Assembly (NCBI GenBank): GCA_029964075.1
Contig: CM057136.1
Span: 4,402,001 to 4,466,000 of the forward strand
Reading direction: 5' to 3'
From: Patiria pectinifera
Taxonomy: Eukaryota > Echinodermata > Asteroidea > Valvatida > Asterinidae
DNA length: 64,000 nucleotides
The position numbers and the translations under genes were made by a program. The notes under the pieces were generated by a model. The model ran no database searches. It saw only the letters and a program-made list of their open reading frames with translations, and was not told the origin of the DNA. Of the stretch, positions 12,501 to 23,658 are shown in pieces (position 1 is the stretch's first letter; every line of letters begins with the position of its first letter).

Positions 12501-15500
12501 AGGATGGTTCTTGACATAAACCTTTTCAAGTTTTTGTTTCGAAACTATGATTCAAGACAAGTTTCCAATATTAATAAACTTGGGGAGTCAGGTTGGCGTG
12601 GGGAGTCAGGTTGGCGTAGCGGTACTTTCCTCGCCCTCCACCGCTGTGACCCTGGTTCGAATCCCGCCTGGGCCCATATGTGGATTGGGTTTTCAGTCTC
12701 TACTTGATTCCGTGGGTTTCCCCAGAATATTCTTCTTTTGTATTCTCCTTGAACTCGTCTCCTCTCTACAGGTTTCTTCAGGCTTGCGAGCTACAGTGCC
12801 TATGGCGCTTTTGAGGAATCCTTGGTTTCATAACCAGGAATAAATAAATAAGACTAAATAAAATAAAATAAAATAATAACTTAATAATGAAGTTACACAC
12901 AGTTTATAATTTAGGGGTACATTGAATGAATTCGTGAGTGAGAAAAATATTTTACCAAAATTACTGGAATTCACTGGAACTGCACGGGAAGTCCAGTTAA
13001 GTGGTTTATGAAAAGATCCCGTAATTGAAGGAGGAATATAGAGTGACTTGAGTTTCTCCAGTCTGAAAGGGATTATCATTAAATCCTTTACCTTTGGCGT
13101 GAAATACTTTGCTTCAAATTTCAGCAGTGCATCCAGCGCTACTTCCACCACGTCCATGTCAGCTTCATTCTCTGCCACAGACAAGATTGTTTCAATACTG
13201 CTTGGCTGGACGGCATTCTTCAAGGCATTCAGACACAAGATTTTTTGGAAGCGATCTTCCGAGTTCACTCCAGCCAGCAGCCATTCCATTGCATCGCTTA
13301 CCACCTGATCAGGCAGAAAATGAAGAAGTTAACGCCAAGCTCATCAGGAAGCTTTCATGAGCTATCCTACCCTTCCTTAACCCTAAAGGTGCCATTTTGG
13401 GGGGCCATCTCACAGCCTGGGGAAGGTGGACTCCGTGAAGCGACGAAATGTAACGATTTGGCACTCATGTAGAGGAATTTAATCTGAGCATATTCCCAGA
13501 ATTAGATTTTTATAAAACAAAGTGTTTTTTAAATTATTGCCTCTTCATGAATTTGCAAGTGAGCACACTATTACCACAGAAATAAACTCTCATTAAGTCA
13601 AATCTCGAGGGAATGGTTGAAAAATGTTGCAGCATCCGATATTCGAGTTAAGCAAGGTTCCGGATTTTTGTACAGGAATGTCATCTACACGTACATGTCT
13701 ATTGTACATGTACATGAATGGCTTCCAATATAACTCGCTATGAAGTGGACATGTTGTTTGGTACATACACTATCTCTTTTTTTTTCATTCTAATAGTTAA
13801 TTTTTTTCGTAACAAATCATATTTTACTCAGATTTCAAATTGTTCTTACCTAAAAGTATCTGCTGTATAGAAAAATTGTGTAACTACATGTAGCAAATCT
13901 TAATTTTGTGTTGTTTTTCTATCGATATCAGCTCATCATGCTCGGGGGATTTGGATGTGTGGTCACATGGCCGGTCCTATTTAATGGACACCATTTTAGA
14001 AACAAAGAATACATAGCTGATTCATTTCCAAATGGTTTTACAACCTTTTTCTGAACATTAGTTGAACAGTTTACACCAGCTCAAAGACGAGGCGCTGTTT
14101 AACTGACTTGGCCAGCTTCTATGAGTTAAGGCAAGATCAAGTCTGCTGATTCCTTGAACATACCTGGGAGTTGCACTGCTCATCTCCCAGATAGCAGTAT
14201 GAGTTGACCAGTTTAGCCGTAGTAAGTGCCATCATTGCTCGGACATCTTTACTGCCAACTTTGTCTTCTTTAAGCAAACCCTTTGAAAGAAAAATGTATC
14301 ATCGTAAAAGAAAACAGACAGTTTATTCATTTACTACACATGAAACGAGAAGACAAACAGAAGTCTAAGTGTGACCTCGCCACTGTCTTAATGCTAGATT
14401 CAAACCCACACATTCCTCTGTAACAACATAAGGCCAAAAAAAAAAAGGCTTTGGTTTCTGGTATGCGCGCGCATTGCCGTAGCCATGCGCATCGGCAAAA
14501 TTAAAAAGTTTTTTTCAATGTAAGATGATGTCTCAAAACAGCCAAACTCACTGGTTTGACTGGAATCCTGCTGCTGCACAATTTTAATGTGTTTTTAGAT
14601 GGGGTTACGATCAAGTATAAGCTTCATGTGGCCTCTCTGGGCACCCATTTATTTTGCCCTAAATTTAGTCAGGCACCATTTGCAATCATCAGCCGACATT
14701 TGAAGAAAAAAAAACCAGAAAAAAAAAAAAGCTGCGTCGCTGCACCACTTTTGTGGCAAGCTCCATACCAGGAACCGAAGACTTTTTGTTTTTGGCCTAA
14801 GGGTCAGTTTTTTGATGAATCAACGATAGCAGTTTAGAGAAACATCCGAGAGACTTACCAGCAGCCATGAGATCTGGTCCTGTGTTGGGTGGTTGTTGTA
14901 AGCCATGGTCAGCAGGAACCTCTCCAGCATCTCAGCAGCATCTGCATCCGTGAAGTCTATCACCTCCTGAGTAGCTTCCCAGGCAGGGGGTGTCTGCGTG
15001 GCTGCAAGCACGTCAAATAGCTGGGCTCTGTCAACCAACCAACAAATCCAAATTACACACTCATAGTTCTGTAGTTTTTGTTTTTGTTTTGTTTTTGGTG
15101 CACAAGTACACCCTCATGTAATTGAATTGTAAATGAACCTGTAATTAAAGGGAATGTACATCATTGGCAATTGTTGTAATTTTCAGAAATGAACTATTTG
15201 AGGGGTTAGTATAATAGATCAAATATTGTTACACTGACATGTTTGAAGTTTTGTGTTCGAAAATGCTGGAAAAACTAAGAAAAACAAAAATGTTGAAGGA
15301 GTCTGGTTCCCTGACTCCACTAGAGATGAAATGGATCAATTTATAGATGCCAGAAAATTGTAAGGTAATGGAACCACTCTAGCTGGTCTGCACCCGTTCA
15401 TGAACATGTAACCAATAGCAAACAAAATTTGGATTGAACAAAAATGGTAAATTGGAGCAGTAGTTGAGAAATAGTCAGGTTTTTCCTACGGTGGTCGGCC

Positions 15501-18500
15501 AACCACCGTTGGAAATTTATACAAAATACCAATTTTTTTGAAAATGACTTCATTCCTGGTGCCATAATTTTACAGGATGCTTTAAACTGTCATTTACCAA
15601 CATCCTAGTAAGGTATTTCGTAAAAACTAGGTAGGTTTTTTTTTCTCGATGTTTGCAAATGTTGTATATTCCCTTTAAGAAGGGAGAGTTGGGGAAGACC
15701 ACTAGGAGGTACATTCAAATGTATTACCACTTTGAATGCCTGACGCTCACACGAAGATGCAACTGGTTTATGCACACTCAGAATAAAACCAGTTTTGCGT
15801 ACTTTCTGCCGTACGCTCGTGACCCATTGCGCACACACAGTGTCAGTGCGCACAGTGTTCCAGTGTATCCCACTGGAGCTTTCAAACAAATGATAAAAAG
15901 GCACCTTCTACTGTTTGTACACAGAGGCCATGGCGTCTGCCACGCCAATAGCAACTAACAGGATTTGAAGCTCTTTCCTTTTTAGATGTGCAGACATCTT
16001 GACCACTTCATCTGCTTCGACTGAGTGGTTCCCTCATGAATCCAATGGAGCAGTTAATGATGGTGATACTGCAGTTAAGGGTGCTATGAATTGATACCAA
16101 CCATCAAAACAAGATGCCTCATAAACTAATTAATTGTAACAGACAAAAAAAAGAGACAATGAATAATGCATTGTTATCTGCACTATTTACCTGGTCAGTT
16201 TAAAACTGCTGGTTCCCCCTTGGCCCTTCATATTTTCACAGGTTTGTTCAAGTTTGTAAGCTGTGCAGTGACATAGGCACTCTTGCCAAATCCTTGGTTT
16301 AATTACGACAGATGAATAATCAGATTTTGATTTTCACATCAATGGCTCACTAATCAACCAGAACTCACATTATAGGGACATTGTCTATATCTTTGAGCGT
16401 GTCAATAATGGCGTCTTTCCCCGAGTTGCGGAAAGCTTGAAGGACATCCAGGTAAGCCATAGCTGACTTGGTCTTGGCTACCGCGTCTTCGGTCAGTCCA
16501 TCTCTTGCTTCAGTTACCACCTCAGACAGCTACAAAATCAACCAAAGCATTCGTTACCAAGAATAACACTGGTTTTAAAGGTCCTTGGAAATGTTGGAAA
16601 CCCTTACAGTAAACTGCAGCTACGACGAACGCCGCTAGAATTTGGTTCTGAACTAGTAACTTCTATTATAATGCACAATCACTATAACGAATGACCACTA
16701 TAACAATCATTTATGATTGATGATTTTTATCATTTATGATGGATGATTTTTACTGATGATCGTTAATAATATTGTAAACGTATAAATCAAATCTCCTGCT
16801 TGTATGTGTAATTCACCCCTCTGCTCTCCTTTCCCCCCATCTCCTTCCCGTCCCCTATTCTTTATTCCGGCTTATTTTACCGTTAAGTTTGATGAACAAC
16901 CTTTTTTTCTCTCAATTTGTATTCAGTTCTATATTTTTTCCCTATTTAATGTACGTATTAACCAATATTGATGTGTTTATTAATGTAAATTGCATTAAAT
17001 TCTGCCACTGGCAGTGAGGAGTACAATTAAAATAAACCATTCATTCATGCTCCCCATTGTGTTGGTTATAATGGCGTCCTACTGTACTTCGTCTCTTGAG
17101 CACTTGAGTAGATCTCCAAGTTTTGAATTGCTTTAGAGGCAAGTATGAGTCTCAAGTTAGTTACAGTCATTTTAAAGTAATAATGCTCAAATGGGACATT
17201 ATGCCAGAATAGAAGATACAGTGTCATATCTTGGCTGTGTATTGGACCAAACAACACTTGTTTTGAATGAAAAACATAGGGATTTTTTTTGGGGGGGTGT
17301 GGGAGTGGGGGAGAGGGTAGTACAGTGTAGCATTTTTCAACTTATGTGTCCCAAGTCCCAAGTGACATTGCCAAGTTTGAGCTATCATGGCTGCTAAGCG
17401 GAAATAATGTTTAGCATATTCACGTGCCAAGCAAAAGTTGGGTGAAGATCAGCTGATTTGCTAGCAGGTAAAAGACTGTTGCTAATCAAAAAGTCTCCGG
17501 TTTCTGGTATGGAGCTTGCCCAAAAATGGACCATTTTTTTTTTAACCTGATTTTTTCAAATGTCTGAAGCAACAAAAGCACTCTAAATCTAAAGATGGAT
17601 GCCTAAGAGGCCACATAAAGCTTATTCATGTTATTCTGTGAATGCTGTATATTTCGAGAATGCACAATATTCTGGATCTCAATTTCAGTTCACTGTTTCA
17701 ATGTCATTTTTTGAATTGCGCCCTCTCATTGCTGCGACAGGGCATACCCAAAATCAGCATTTTGGCCTAATCAAATATTTTTTTAGTTGAAAGGTAGAAT
17801 GGACCATTTATCATTTTGTGAACTGATGTCACACACTGAACCAACAAATAATAGCAGCCGCACACGCGTCTGCATTTTGTCAACACTTGCACCCATTCAC
17901 AGATTCACCAAGTTACAAACCAACTCCAAATGGAAATTTCCAAAAAAGTGTCACTTGACACATCTTTGGAAATAACCTTTTTTTTACCGTCTTCTTCAGA
18001 ACGACAGAATGCTCAAAGGAATAATTTCACAGGAAGTTTAGTGTCATTACTATCTTTTAACCAAGTACACCTTTAAACCATAATGTGGTCAGTTACTTTT
18101 TGGAAACATGCAAATGGTCCACTCTAACTTTAATAGCTTCATGGCATGTGCAAAATGTCATGAAACTGGGTCTGCTGGTAAGCCTCACTGCAGATCTTGC
18201 AGGAAAAGTCACAGGCTGAAAGCACTCATGTTGATACTTTTACTTACCGGTCTACAACCGTCTCCACACTGTTGTCCCATTTCATCGCTGGCCCACGATG
18301 CCCTCCGGAACTTCCCTAAGCCTGTGATGGCGCCCTCTGCTGTTGTACCTTGGAGAGTCTCTGCAACACTATCACTGTTTTGCAGAGCAAGGCTCTGACT
18401 GGAAACAAATGACAATTGTGTTAAAATGCAAAACATGCCAAAATTAAACTGAAAAAAATGTCCAGTGGAAATATGGTTTTGCAGGCGAGTACACTTTTTG

Positions 18501-21500
18501 TAACATGAATTTGAGAATGTTATCAACATTTGTAACACACATTACTTGAACAATACCTTGCAGTCACTGATGTGGACAGCTCAGTTCGGATATTCACAAA
18601 TGTCTTCCACTTTTCAAAGCTCACAGCTGATTGGATGATATTCTTATCCGTAGAGAGGTTACAGGTTATTGAGGCTTCTGATTGGACATCAATACCGAAG
18701 CCACTTTTAGGATGTGAGAAGCCGCCTGATTGGACAGTTTGACAGGAGCCAAGATCTTTGAGCTTCAATATTTTGGTGTCAACTTTGGTGTACGAGACTG
18801 CACACTCTCCAGATGCATCCACCTCAGGTAATAAAATCAGACACAAAAATGAATTAAAAATCAACCGTACTCAATGCCAAAATGGTAGCATCAAGCTGTC
18901 AACTCTAAAGGGAGACAATTAAGACGGCTTCTTAAAAGCTTTGGATGCTAAAGAGCAGGTAATGAGAGGGAACACCAATGGTTTTTCTTTGGGGGGTTAC
19001 AAGGAGAGCACAGGCTTCCAGTAGGGGTCCATGCACCTCCCAACGAGATTGTTCAGACTTTTGTCCAAGTTCAGACTTTTTGAATCTGAGAGAATGGCAT
19101 TATCAGTAAACGAAGATATGAATCTTTCAGACCTTTCATCCAAATTTCAGGCTTTTGTATAAATTGAGCCACTGATGGATATATGTGCCTTACCAATTAT
19201 TAATATAATCATTCATTTATCCAGGAGATTTTTGAGGGACTATGAGGAAATAAATTAGTAGGGCCTACCTCTGTCACTTCCCCTTCAACATCCTGCATTT
19301 GAAACAAGCCAATCAGGCCTTTCTTGACATCAGCCGAGCCCTCTGATTCGCTGTCGCTGACATAAATCTGTGTGACCTTCCCTGCGTTCCAGACAAAGTA
19401 CACAGGCTGGGAGGACGCAACCATCAGTGTTGTGGGTGGGGATTTGAAGGTGTTTTCTGTATCATCCCTGTCAGCAATATGGGCAAGGCTTACGTCTCTC
19501 AGCTGTGCAAAAAGAAAAACAAGAGGTGATCAAACGAAGTAATCACACTGAAACATAAAGTACAACTACTATAATCTCAGACATCAACATAGTGGTGTCC
19601 CCTAACATGGCGCACTTTGACATTTCCCCGACTTTCCTCACGCAGTGTTGCCAAACCTCTTTGTAGGAAAAACTTTAAATTCATTCAGTTAAATACTGGT
19701 ACTATAACCTTAATAATGCTTGCTGTTAAACCTTTGTGAACAATTTTAGTGTCATCAAATTAAGCCCGAAATGCAAAAACGGTGTGAAAATCGGGCACAA
19801 ATTTGGCCAAGTGTTCCCTAACGTGATGCACTTGAACAAATCTCAGAAAATCCCACTTTAAAATTTAAGAAATTCTTTGAAGTTGATAAATTCTGATAAG
19901 TCATTACGTTTTCAATTCACATACATAACTACAAGTTTGTCAGTAAATTGTTTTCTTATTTTTGGGCGCATTTTAAAAGGGTTCATTGTGCACTTTCAAA
20001 ATATATCAGAAAATCATGCCAAAATCGAATATCCATTGAACTTTGTAGCAGGTACGTAAACGCAAGATTTATGAACTGGACTGTTTAGAGCTTGATGAAG
20101 TCTCACTTTCTGTGAAATTTGAGGTAATAATTTTGCTTTAACAAGGAAAGTGGCGAAAAATCAAAGCGCGCCACATTGGGGGCCGTGCCATGTTAGGGTA
20201 CATCAACAATATTTATCAAAGTTTTAGCACCTTTTATTACCTAGGTTCACCCAATTTTTCTTTGGGGAATTTATCCCCCCCCCTACTTTGTCTGGCTTTT
20301 TGCCCTTCACAGACGTAAGTGGTAATGTAATTGAAAGCAACCCACTCTGAAATTAACATTACCCAAAATTAAACACCATTAAATTGCATCAGTTAGCTCT
20401 AACCAGAACCCTGGGTGCAAATTTAAAGTGCATGAAGCGAATAAGGAGCATGTCTTGACTCACGCTTAATTTGGCCACTTGCTCAGACCCACTCTGCCAG
20501 ACAATGGAAAGATCAACAGCTGATGACAGTTTGAAGCCAACATCACTGCCTGTGGGCACAGCTTCGTTGATGTGTACTTCAGTCACATAGTTGTAGCTGT
20601 ACACCTTGCCTAATTCATAGCTTAAACAAGCACCTAACGGTTGGGTAGAAATGATCAATAAGGCTAACATGTGTATGTAAAAAATAATGCAACATTTACA
20701 GAAATTATTTACCCAAAAATTGGATTTCTCATGAGCATATTGGACGAATTTTGAGAAACAAAGACAGTGTCCTGATTTTTTTTTTTTGTGGATCAAGTCA
20801 GCCTGATATAAATAATAATAATAATATTGGGTGGCTTTTTTGGGGGGGATACAAGAATACACTGTACTCGCGACAACAATATTAAATAGCATGCGTCTTT
20901 GACTTGTGCAATATTGTTATAACTCATACAGTTTATTTTTGTGTCCCCCTCAATGCCATCCAATATTATATTAATATTAGCTGGCCAAACAGAATGCTGT
21001 TCTTTTACTTTAAGAAAGTTACATTGTAACTACAGGTGCCATGCATAAAACTTGAAACAAGCATGACAATTTGCATCATAGGGGTGTAATGTAGAATCAA
21101 ATGTGTGTGTATTTTGTTAAATCCTCTTTGTCGCTGTGATACACACATGTGTTGTGGAACCAACCTCTGAATTCATTCAGTAGGCCTATCATTCATAATC
21201 AGAATATTAAACAAGCTCAACCTTAAACCCAGATAATACTCCCCATAACCCTGGCCTTTTTTAAGTTTTAGATTAAGATTGAGTGTTTTATCTCAGTGTC
21301 TGTGAGTGCAAAGACTGAAGTCCACATATTTGTATCAAGAGTCAGAGATTATATTAACACTGATAACCAAATGTCCATAGATTTGTGGAGAGAAATGCCA
21401 CGTGTGCTTAAGCAGACTGATATGGGTTCGGCAATAAAAATCTGAGATTTCGAAACCAAAAACAAGGTGGTTTGGAGGATTTTGCAGGATTTAGGGAGGC

Positions 21501-22713
21501 TAGCCCATGCCCACGGCAGTTACAAATAATCTACAACTAGTTTCCTGTACACTGGAGGGTTTTTGAGGATTGGAGTACATGTAGCTCCCTAATAAGCCAT
21601 TTGCGAGTGGCCTATACCCTTTGGGATTAAAATTTGAAAAACATCTGGTACACTGACTTGCTCAGAATGCTTGGCACATTTTAACTCTGAATTCTCCAGA
21701 CCAAAGATACACTAAGACATTAAGGCAAAAAAAAGGAGTTCTGCTTCTGATTACATGGCTTTGAAAATTGGGTAGGTATGTAGGGAATTTTTTTTGGGTG
21801 GGGTGGCTTTTTTTGTGAATGATCATTAATGGAGGTTTCTGCATGTAGTCAAGGGTAAAAGGTAGTAATTAATGGTTTTCAGTTTTTTCCCCTCATTTTT
21901 CAAAAAAAAAATTAGGGTAGTGGCTGTCAAAATAGGGTAGGAAGGGTAATCGGAAGCATAACTACTATTTTTGTTTGGGGGGGGGAGGGGGCTAATCGCA
22001 TGATTCTGGGCAAGTTCTTGCATAGTTACGTAGAAGACGCTCAGCACCAATACATTGTTCACAATCAAACACTGAGAATGGCACAAAGGCAGGACAGTGC
22101 TGGGGTTGCTAGCATAAGGCTTGTCCCAAATAACAGTCTCTTTGGTCTGTAGAATGCAAAGTTGGAACAGGCAAAGCATTAGACCAGCTTTCCAGAATTT
22201 ATTCAAATTTAATTCGCAAATGGCTTATTCTTATGAATTGGAGTATCAGCCCCAGTGTGGATATTAAAATCAAATATAAAGACAGAAAACGAAACAAACC
22301 TCCTACCTTACAACAATAATGCTGAAGGCTATAAACAGATTTATATATATGTATAAATGATTGTTTAAAACTGCAGACATATATTATGGGTTTGGCAATG
22401 ACAACCTGAGTTTTTAAAAACCATGAGGAGGTTTTGAATGTGTTAAAAACTGTTTTAAATCATTTCTCCACAAGACCAGCAAAGTGAGTGATAGAGAAAA
22501 TGCCATATTCTGATGAGGTCATTGAGGTGCTACAAATATAATAAATGAAAATTGAGCATTCCAAATCATGACAAATATTGTGCAACATCGACTGTGAGCA
22601 AAAACAAATTCTGGCTTTTGGGGGATCAGTATTGAGCAGACAAATGCTCCAATATTCTTACCGGGTATGGCACAAAATGTGCCGATGACTGCAAGTACAG
22701 CTAGCACCTTCAT
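6570..22713 (-). CDS. MTTP: Microsomal triglyceride transfer protein large subunit (16 exons, apparently intact)
   Basis: Loads lipid onto apolipoprotein-B-like particles in the ER, in a heterodimer with protein disulfide isomerase. Exons (minus): 22713-22662, 20633-20464, 19502-19269, 18822-18557, 18398-18248, 16529-16369, 15027-14859, 14280-14164, 13304-13092, 12246-12032, 11240-11143, 10887-10766, 9759-9535, 9154-9030, 7647-7477, 6741-6570. All have GT/AG borders, all phases match, and they total 2,661 nt (886 aa; human 894). Exon 1 encodes a signal peptide (MKVLAVLAVIGTFCAIPG). Exons 2-4 form the N-terminal barrel (KVYSYNYVTEV; GEVTE-VDASGECAVSY). Exons 5-10 form the helical domain. Exons 11-16 form the lipid cavity (YGLDIQMTSSGLLRKS; LRLQSGFDVDLNIQGSLSLD; VNFITSVQFSSLPPLSCLQ). 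The C-terminus GWW parallels human GWF. No frame break is seen. I separated it from vitellogenin and apolipophorin by length, absence of a vWD domain and block-by-block resemblance to MTTP. Confidence 0.95.
7000..7400. repeat. Dispersed repeat in MTTP intron 15, related to 59,320-59,740
   Basis: Blocks such as GCAACATTTGATGTTGCGCAAC, then a stretch ending GTAGCGACTGAAAATAAATG, then AAGGTTGATACAAGA, recur in the same order near 59,330-59,600. There the intron of the MLKL-like gene has GCGCAGCGACTGAAAATGA and AAGGTTGATACAAGA. The two copies are diverged. No coding potential or clear terminus is visible. Confidence 0.6.
7975..8865. repeat. 34-bp-period minisatellite in MTTP intron 14
   Basis: A 34-bp unit made of a 14-bp half (GGCCTGAGGCTAAT) and a 20-bp half (GGCCTGACGCTGATGGCAAT) is repeated about 25 times. 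Some halves are duplicated or dropped. Looser GATGACAATG / CCTGATG repeats flank it from about 7,790 to 8,940. Because 34 is not a multiple of 3, long minus-strand frames arise that read SGHCHQRQAISLRPLA-type repeats; these are not genes. It lies between the exons ending at 9030 and starting at 7647. Confidence 0.95.
10198..10658. mobile_element. hAT-like MITE in MTTP intron 12, with 8-bp target duplication
   Basis: Perfect 8-bp direct repeats TACAAATA flank it (10190-10197 and 10659-10666). The ends are imperfect inverted repeats, GGGGTGTACATTTAC... and ...GATGCACAGCCC. Further in are inverted blocks around GGGAACCAGGTACCC and GGTACTCGAGTACCCGGTTCC. The 461-bp length, lack of coding capacity and 8-bp duplication fit a non-autonomous hAT. 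Confidence 0.85.
12585..12885 (+). mobile_element. tRNA-derived SINE in MTTP intron 9
   Basis: The head carries an RNA polymerase III A box (TGGCGTAGCGG, about 12,610) and an exact B box (GGTTCGAATCC, about 12,653) at tRNA-like spacing. A tRNA-unrelated body follows, then a tail of ATAAATAA / AAAATAAAAT repeats ending near 12,880. A perfect duplication of the first ~18 bp (GGGGAGTCAGGTTGGCGT) precedes the head. A degraded copy of the body (CCTTGGTTTAATTACGACAG) lies near 16,240-16,310, and a related head in the opposite orientation is at 50,286-50,353. Confidence 0.85.
14429..14800. mobile_element. MITE of the AGGCC..GGCCT family, copy 2 (MTTP intron 7)
   Basis: It begins ATAAGGCC plus an A-run and ends T-run plus GGCCTAA. 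The right end carries CAAGCTCCATACCAGGAACC, the inverse of the block at the left end of copy 1, so the family has extended inverted termini. The middle shares TGTTTTTAGATGGGGTTACGATC-type sequence, inverted, with copy 1. Confidence 0.75.
17483..17770. mobile_element. MITE of the AGGCC..GGCCT family, copy 3, degenerate left end (MTTP intron 5)
   Basis: The left end reads TAATCAAAAAGTCTCCGG then TTTCTGGTATGGAGCTTGC, matching copy 1. It also shares GAGGCCACATAAAGCTTATT. The right end is TTTTGGCCTAA. The left AGGCC core is lost. Confidence 0.65.
19597..20203. mobile_element. Non-autonomous TIR element in MTTP intron 2
   Basis: Inverted ends CCCTAACATGGCGCACTTTG (about 19,600) and GCGCGCCACATT..GCCATGTTAGGG (ending about 20,203) enclose AT-rich DNA. 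A degenerate internal copy of the end (TTCCCTAACGTGATGCACTT) lies near 19,813. No coding sequence and no clear target duplication were found. Confidence 0.6.
21591..22229. mobile_element. Non-autonomous TIR element in MTTP intron 1
   Basis: A perfect 16-bp inverted repeat, AATAAGCCATTTGCGA at 21,591 and its complement ending at 22,229, encloses about 640 bp. No recognisable coding sequence or flanking duplication is visible. Confidence 0.65.
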
Positions 22714-23640
22714 TCTAGCCTGTTGGTCTGTCGGTGTATTGCAATGCACACTGTGAAACTAAGAACAGCCTTGGTAAAAAATAGCAAAGAACAAATTCAA
22801 ATCTATATCTTAATATTCATCCGGTCGTTTAGAAATGGGTTGTTTCTTAATTTATATATTTTAAGGTATTTTGTGGTTGCTATATTTAAATATTCATATT
22901 TTTTTTCTTGCTTTCATCTCTTAACTACATTGTGTTTGTTTGGGTGTTTGTTTGTTAATTTGTTTGTTTATTATTATTATTTTATATTTTTGTTAAATGA
23001 AAACAATTTTCTTTTCTTTGTGCTAAGTAATAGATTTGGTACTGATTTGGTCAGACCAAAGTTCTGGAATTGATGTGGCCACGCGGCTTTTTTTTTTTGC
23101 TTTTTTTTTTTCTTCAAGCTTAATTGGATTGTACAGACAAGGTGGGTTACTATTTTGCTTTTTTAGTGTCCTCATGTACATTGGTGTCCTCCATAATTTG
23201 CCTTGATGCTTTCGATCATTTGCCTTGGTGCAATTTCCCATTCCTTGGTGCTCTACGTCTTTGGTAAAAAAAATTGAGGTGCAGAAATAGAGGGCGCTGT
23301 TGGAGCTACCGCAGAACATTTTGGAAAAAAAAATTGACTATGATTAAAATTGACGCGCGCGCTGACCAGAGACCGACTTATTTTTTTTTTGGCCTAATAT
23401 TGTTATTTTATTATTTAAGAATTTTGGGTTTTTTTAATGTTTTAATTGGTTTCATTCAATAACACATTTTAATGTAATCAGGGCCCTTAAGAATAGCAGT
23501 TTGAGTAACTGAAAAGGCTACCCTGTTGAAATAAAACTATATTGTATTATTATTATTATTATAACATATAGACGACTAAATGCAACTCGGCCCCTATGTA
23601 TTATTTATTCTTTTGTAAATTTATTATGTATTATTGTTTC
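22714..23640. other. Region upstream of MTTP and of the Tigger-like gene, no gene seen
   Basis: MTTP transcription must start here or farther upstream on the minus strand. I see no TATA box at a convincing distance. The DNA is AT-rich with long T-runs. A GGCCTAA-ending fragment near 23,380-23,397 may be a solo end of the AGGCC..GGCCT MITE family. Confidence 0.4.
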
Positions 23641-23658
23641 CCTTTTTTTTTACAGAAT

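Noticed and set aside
12600..12680. Functional tRNA gene
   Set aside because: A and B boxes are present, but no cloverleaf acceptor stem and the SINE body and tail follow. The same reasoning applies at 50,286 and 63,589.
20389..20892. Single 167-codon exon
   Set aside because: Only 20,633-20,464 matches MTTP with proper splice borders; the rest is intron read-through.
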